Assembly (NCBI GenBank): GCA_964421675.1
Contig: CAYQXV010000012.1
Location: 8,976 to 72,975, forward strand
Source: CALLPQ01 sp964421675
GTDB lineage: Bacteria > Pseudomonadota > Alphaproteobacteria > Caulobacterales > Parvularculaceae
DNA: 64,000 nucleotides
Reading direction: 5' to 3'
Numbering within the stretch: the first letter of the stretch is position 1; each line of letters begins with the position of its first letter. This document shows, in pieces, positions 60,170 to 64,000 of the stretch. The notes under the pieces were generated by a model, which saw nothing but the letters and a program-made list of their open reading frames with translations, was not told the origin of the DNA and searched no databases. Made by a program: the position numbers and the translations under genes.

Positions 60170-61785
60170 TTGTATATTTGGTCCGGAAGCCATGTAGCCA
60201 GTTCAGGGAACATGATTAACAGTCCAAGTGCTAATATTTGGATAATAATGAAGGGCACGACCCCTTTGTAAATCTCGATTGTTCGGATTTCCGGGGGCGC
60301 GACACCGCGTAGGTAAAACAAGGCAAATCCGAAGGGCGGGGTTAAAAATGAGGTTTGGAGATTAATCGCCATCATCACGCCCAGCCAGACCGGATCGAGG
60401 CCCATTCCCAGTAAAACGGGGGCAACCAGAGGCACAACGACCAGCGTTATCTCGATGAAGTCGAGGAAGAAGCCCAGAACAAACATGACCAGCATGACCA
60501 TGGCAACCGCGCCGATAATGCCCCCGGGGGTCGCCTCTAATGCATGGCGCACGGTCTCATCGCCCCCCAATCCGCGAAATACTAGGGAGAACAGGGCAGC
60601 GCCAATCAAAATCGTAAACACCATGGTTGTCACCCGCGTTGCCTGATCAACAACCGGGCGCAGCATTTGATCGGTTTGCAGGCGTTTAAGGCTTACAAAA
60701 ATACCGGGCACAATGAGCAATGAGAGCGCGATGGCGGCGATAATGCCGAGATTTTCAGCCCATGAGAGTGAGGCGCGTCCCAGCCGAACATCAATGAATT
60801 GAGTGATTATAAAAAGCCCAAAAATGGAAAGGGCCGACGTGAAAACTAGCGTCCTGGCGGACTTAAATGCGCGATTGGTATTCAGCTTTGCGCCCGCAAT
60901 TAACAATGCCCCAACCGCGCCGACACTGGCGGCCTCTGTCGGGGTCGCAACCCCTAGCAGGATTGACCCTAAAACAGCAATGATCAGCAATAGGGGCGCG
61001 GGGAGTGCAGAGAGGGCATCACGCCAGACCTGTGCCCGGTCGCCGCGTTCTTCTGCTGGAATTGCCGGGGCTTTATGTCCTTGGCAGACCGACACAATGA
61101 TTTGCCACGTGATGTACAGCCCGACCAGCATCAAACCGGGGATCAGGGCGCCAGCAAACAAGTCACCCGCGGAAATTGTTTCCGGCGAAAAGTTCCCCGA
61201 CGCCAATTGTGATTTTTGGTAGGCGTTGGAAATGGCATCGCCAAGCAGGATGAGCACGATTGATGGGGGAATGATCTGTCCCAATGTCCCGGCCGCGGCG
61301 ATTGATCCACTTGCAAATGCAGGGTCATAGCCGCGTCGTAACATTGTCGGTAGGCTGAGCAGTCCCATGGTGACGACAGTTGCGCCAACAATGCCGGTCG
61401 AAGCGGCAAGCAGCGCGCCGACAATCGTCACTGAAATTCCAAGTCCCCCGCGCAAGCTGCCAAACAAACGGGCCATGGCATCTAATAGGTTTTCGGCAAT
61501 TTTCGATTTTTCGAGAATAACCCCCATCAGCACAAATAGGGGAACTGCAATCAGCGTGGCATTTGTCACCGAGCCGAAAATGCGTTGCGGAAATGGCCTG
61601 AGAAAGGACAGGTCAAATACATTAAACGCCATCCCGATACCGGCAAATATTAGTGCAGTCCCCGCAAGGCTGAACGCTGCCGGATAGCCAAGCAGGAGCA
61701 AGCCGCACAGTACGATTACCATCAAAACATCTAGCCAGGGAACGACAATGCAGGGGCAAAAGCCGCCGAGAATGAGGTTTTCCAT
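60166..61785 (-). CDS. TRAP transporter large permease (DctM family)
   Basis: A 539-residue inner-membrane protein, the ion-coupled transport subunit, with about 12-14 helices. Family segments: VPLFVLMGVILEKSKIAENL, TVTMGLLSLPTMLRRGYDPA-like region with GIVGATVVTMGLLSLPTMLR then FASGSIAAAGTLGQIIPPSI and the C-terminal FIEITLVVVPLVAPVLLGMG then LQTSFLTPPFGFALFYLRGV. It is longer than the common 425-residue form because of an extra central loop/helix region, as in the larger TakM-like group. The start overlaps the dctQ stop (TGATG at 61785). Confidence 0.94.
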   Translation of the reverse strand: MENLILGGFCPCIVVPWLDVLMVIVLCGLLLLGYPAAFSLAGTALIFAGIGMAFNVFDLSFLRPFPQRIFGSVTNATLIAVPLFVLMGVILEKSKIAENLLDAMARLFGSLRGGLGISVTIVGALLAASTGIVGATVVTMGLLSLPTMLRRGYDPAFASGSIAAAGTLGQIIPPSIVLILLGDAISNAYQKSQLASGNFSPETISAGDLFAGALIPGLMLVGLYITWQIIVSVCQGHKAPAIPAEERGDRAQVWRDALSALPAPLLLIIAVLGSILLGVATPTEAASVGAVGALLIAGAKLNTNRAFKSARTLVFTSALSIFGLFIITQFIDVRLGRASLSWAENLGIIAAIALSLLIVPGIFVSLKRLQTDQMLRPVVDQATRVTTMVFTILIGAALFSLVFRGLGGDETVRHALEATPGGIIGAVAMVMLVMFVLGFFLDFIEITLVVVPLVAPVLLGMGLDPVWLGVMMAINLQTSFLTPPFGFALFYLRGVAPPEIRTIEIYKGVVPFIIIQILALGLLIMFPELATWLPDQIYK

Positions 61786-62591
61786 CAGGATTGCTCCCCG
61801 GCGCGATACCCCAAGAGCACGCTGACCGACCGGTTGGCCAGATCAACACCGGCAAGCAACATGAAAACTGCAAAAGCGGGAATAAGCGATTTTAGAATAA
61901 ACAGGAGTTGAACCCCGGAGCTTTCATTTGACCCTTCGGTTGCATCCCATGAGGCGAATACATAGGGCGCGCCTGCCCATAAGATCAGAAAACAAACGGG
62001 AATTAACAGGCCATAAGTTCCAAATAGATTTACCCAGGCTTTGCGGGTTTCACTGGCCTCGCGATAAAAAAGATCGACACGAACATGATCATCGGTGGTT
62101 AGCGCATAGCCCGCCGCGAGAAGAAAAACTGCACCGTGCAAATAGAGGATGGATTCTTGCATCCAGATGAAGCTGATCCCAAACACATAGCGCAAAATCA
62201 CAATTGTGAATTGTACTAGCGCCATCACTAAAATAAGCCACATAACGCCCGTACCGACACGAATTGCCAATTGCCTTGCAATGTTGGATAATCTATCTGT
62301 CCACAGATTAATTCCGCTGGTTAGGGCAAAGAAAGCAGACAGTCCGGTAAGCCCGCCGCCAAGGGTTAGGAAAACAGCGGAGGAGGGGGGTATTTTCAAG
62401 CCCGGTGACAGGCGCAGCAATATTGCCAGTAAAAACGCGCTCCCCAATGTCAGAACAAACCAGATAAAATTTTGTACGAATTGAGATCGGTCAAAGCGGG
62501 CAGCGATAAGCTTTGCCAAGGGGAGCATGATGATGGGAAACATGATGCCCAACGCGCCCATATTCAGGGCAGTGCCAATGATTGAGAGCAT
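61785..62591 (-). CDS. TRAP transporter small permease (DctQ family) with extra N-terminal helices
   Basis: A 268-residue subunit. The DctQ core starts near residue 100: VGTGVMWLILVMALVQFTIV, FISFIWMQESILYLHGAVFL-like (WMQESILYLHGAVFLLAAGY) then TTDDHVRVDLFYREASETRK, the conserved D-HVRVD motif. Before it are three additional membrane segments (IGTALNMGALGIMFPIIMLP, FIWFVLTLGSAFLLAILLRL, SAVFLTLGGGLTGLSAFFAL), about 95 residues. Usual DctQ has 4 helices in 160-200 residues. The start at 62591 is 3 bases after the dctP stop, so the operon is tight. Confidence 0.9.
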   Translation of the reverse strand: MLSIIGTALNMGALGIMFPIIMLPLAKLIAARFDRSQFVQNFIWFVLTLGSAFLLAILLRLSPGLKIPPSSAVFLTLGGGLTGLSAFFALTSGINLWTDRLSNIARQLAIRVGTGVMWLILVMALVQFTIVILRYVFGISFIWMQESILYLHGAVFLLAAGYALTTDDHVRVDLFYREASETRKAWVNLFGTYGLLIPVCFLILWAGAPYVFASWDATEGSNESSGVQLLFILKSLIPAFAVFMLLAGVDLANRSVSVLLGYRAGEQS

Positions 62592-62594
62592 GGG

Positions 62595-63725
62595 CTAATC
62601 CTCTAGCGAGAATAGCTTGCGGCGCGCGGCCATATAAGGCTCATCAGAAATGCCAGACCAAACTTGCGAGCGGTTTAGGGAAGCTTTGAAGCTTTCAAAA
62701 ATGCGCCGGGTTAAATCATCTTGTTCTGCGGTCTCTTGCAAAATATCACTGGCTGCATCCGCCGCGGCCGCCATCACATCTTCGGGGAACTGGCGCAATT
62801 GAACATTGTGGGTGGTGAGCAGCTCTTGCAGGGCAATCGAATTAAAGTGGCCATATTCGGCAAGGGATAAGTGGTTTGCCTGACTGCCCGCGGCTTTGAT
62901 GATGTCTTTTTCCTGCTGGGTTAAATCGTTCCAAACGTCGAGATTAATGCCGACCGTTATCTGAGCACCAGGTTCATGGAAGCCGGGCCAGTAATAATAT
63001 TTTGCCTCACGGAAAAAGCCGAAAGCAAGATCATTCCACGGGCCAACCCATTCGGTTCCATCAATCGCGCCCGATTGTAATGCTTGATAGATCTCACCGC
63101 CGGAGATGGTGACGGCTGAACCCCCTAGGCGGCGGATGACCTCACCGCCTAGACCGGGCATGCGAACTTTCAGTCCGCGAATATCATCCAGGCTTTTGAT
63201 TTCTTTTTTGTACCAGCCGCCAAGTTGGTGACCGGTATTACCCGCCGCCAGATGTTTAATATTAAACCGCGCGCCCAACTCGTCCCAAAGTTCTTGGCCG
63301 CCGCCAAATTCACACCACGCCATAATCTCAGTCGCGGTCATGCCAAAGGGGACCGCGGTAAAAAACGGGTAGGCTGCAGATTTTCCAACCCAATAATAAT
63401 CTGCACCATGATAAAAATCAGCAGATCCGTTTGATACCGCGTCAAAACTTTCCAATGCAGGCACAAGCTCACCGGCGGCATAGACGGTGACGTTCATAGT
63501 GCCGCCGCTCATTGCGGTGATGGCGGCGGCCGTGCGCTCGGCCATGGTTCCTAAGCCGGGAAAATCTTTTGGCCAGGTCGTCACCATTTTTAACTCGCGC
63601 GAGCGAAGGCCGCTTTGCCCGCCAATTGCGGTTTGCGAGGCGGACAGATCGCCGCAATCGCAGCCCGCCAGCAAACTTCCCGCGCCCATAACGGCACCGC
63701 CCGTTAAAAGTTTTCGCCTATCCAT
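62595..63725 (-). CDS. TRAP transporter solute-binding protein (TakP-like), lipoprotein-type signal
   Basis: A 376-residue periplasmic solute receptor. The N-terminus has twin arginine and a lipobox (MDRRKLLTGGAVMGAGSLLA then GC), so it may be Tat-exported and lipid-anchored. The body follows the TakP/mannitol-chloroaromatic group: TWPKDFPGLGTMAERTAAAI, DFYHGADYYWVGKSAAYPFF then SLDDIRGLKVRMPGLGGEVI with the organic-acid-binding Arg, and GAIDGTEWVGPWNDLAFGFF then YYYWPGFHEPG. TakP binds 2-oxo acids, so keto acids or lactate are likely. The frame opens at 63779, but the ATG at 63725 fits the signal. First gene of the dctPQM-phosphatase operon. Confidence 0.93.
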   Translation of the reverse strand: MDRRKLLTGGAVMGAGSLLAGCDCGDLSASQTAIGGQSGLRSRELKMVTTWPKDFPGLGTMAERTAAAITAMSGGTMNVTVYAAGELVPALESFDAVSNGSADFYHGADYYWVGKSAAYPFFTAVPFGMTATEIMAWCEFGGGQELWDELGARFNIKHLAAGNTGHQLGGWYKKEIKSLDDIRGLKVRMPGLGGEVIRRLGGSAVTISGGEIYQALQSGAIDGTEWVGPWNDLAFGFFREAKYYYWPGFHEPGAQITVGINLDVWNDLTQQEKDIIKAAGSQANHLSLAEYGHFNSIALQELLTTHNVQLRQFPEDVMAAAADAASDILQETAEQDDLTRRIFESFKASLNRSQVWSGISDEPYMAARRKLFSLED

Positions 63726-63779
63726 GGTTTCTTCCCGATCATCGCCTTTTTCGTGAAAAGCCCGCACCATTTTACTCAA

Positions 63780-64000
63780 TAGTGCCTGGCCGCCGCGCGC
63801 TTTTATTTCACAATAGCTAACACTGTTTTGCCCGGATATGCCAGTTTATAGGCTGGTTTATAGGTCAGTTTACAAATGGGCGGCAGGCAGCGGGGAAGGG
63901 CCGGTTATGGCTTAACCTCAATATTCAATTTTCGAATTTTATCAAAAAAAGCGGTTGACCCTACACGCACGTCATACCCTATCAACCTCTCATGACAGAT
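63780..64000. other. Upstream region of the TRAP operon, no gene seen
   Basis: The last 220 bases contain a short local repeat (TATAGGCTGGTTTATAGGTCAG, near 63846-63867) and an A/T-rich stretch. The operon promoter should be here, but I see no clear -35/-10 or sigma-54 match. Confidence 0.4.

Overview
The window is a stretch of an alphaproteobacterial chromosome, probably from a free-living, swimming, aerobic marine or aquatic heterotroph of roughly mid GC content. This rests on gene families and order: recG next to sdhE, a Caulobacter-like divergent fliLM / flgFGAH flagellar pair with sigma-54 promoters and FlbD/ftr-like palindromes, CtrA-type TTAA-N7-TTAA boxes, an alphaproteobacterial RNase E with an acidic insert in its S1 domain, and an aroK-aroB-CNNM operon. 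I cannot assign a genus. No rRNA, tRNA, insertion sequence, phage or CRISPR array was seen.

Layout. 1-4.5 kb: start of recG, sdhE, acetyl-CoA synthetase, and a penicillin-binding D,D-carboxypeptidase with a SPOR domain. 4.7-14.5 kb: flagellar island with flagellin, FlaG, a leftward fliL-fliM-coiled coil-motE-like-helical repeat operon and a rightward flgF-flgG-flgA-flgH operon. 14.5-20.4 kb: dps, an aspartate aminotransferase, a membrane PAS protein, and an AraC regulator divergent from alkane hydroxylase alkB. 20.6-24.5 kb: SPOR lipoprotein, then a phage-shock (Psp) locus: pspF divergent from a sigma-54 promoter that drives a 39-residue membrane peptide, pspA, pspB and pspC. 25-29 kb: Ppx/GppA, a DsbA-like protein and an M48 protease. 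29.3-37 kb: rne, a 1.4 kb non-coding stretch, amiC and a DUF2336 protein. 37-46 kb: SH3 lipoprotein, YbjN-like protein, double cold-shock protein, a flavin reductase, an MFS exporter, and CNNM-aroB-aroK. 46.6-53 kb: a small membrane protein, a large exported protein, accA, glpD and a sodium/solute symporter. 53-64 kb: alpha-galactosidase with an esterase, a small CtrA-box gene, PHA synthase with a histone-H1-like N-terminus, a lipoprotein, and a TRAP transporter operon (dctPQM) ending in a PP2C-like phosphatase.

The window holds eight runs of exactly 100 N. Six are flanked by the same sequence on both sides (55, 55, 55, 19, 19 and 15 bases), mostly at short tandem repeats. They look like unresolved contig overlaps, not missing DNA. 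Removing the N run and one copy of the overlap restores one open frame in each of the four affected genes (the helical-repeat flagellar gene, the M48 protease, rne and the DUF2336 gene), and all four restored lengths are divisible by three. The other two gaps (2607 and 44236) show no overlap and may be true gaps.

The most interesting points are the 39-residue peptide heading the psp operon, the natural nine-histidine N-terminus of PspC, the lysine/alanine-rich domain on PhaC, the PP2C-like phosphatase translationally coupled to a TRAP permease, the sigma-54/ftr/CtrA control elements, and a small gene with two CtrA boxes upstream.
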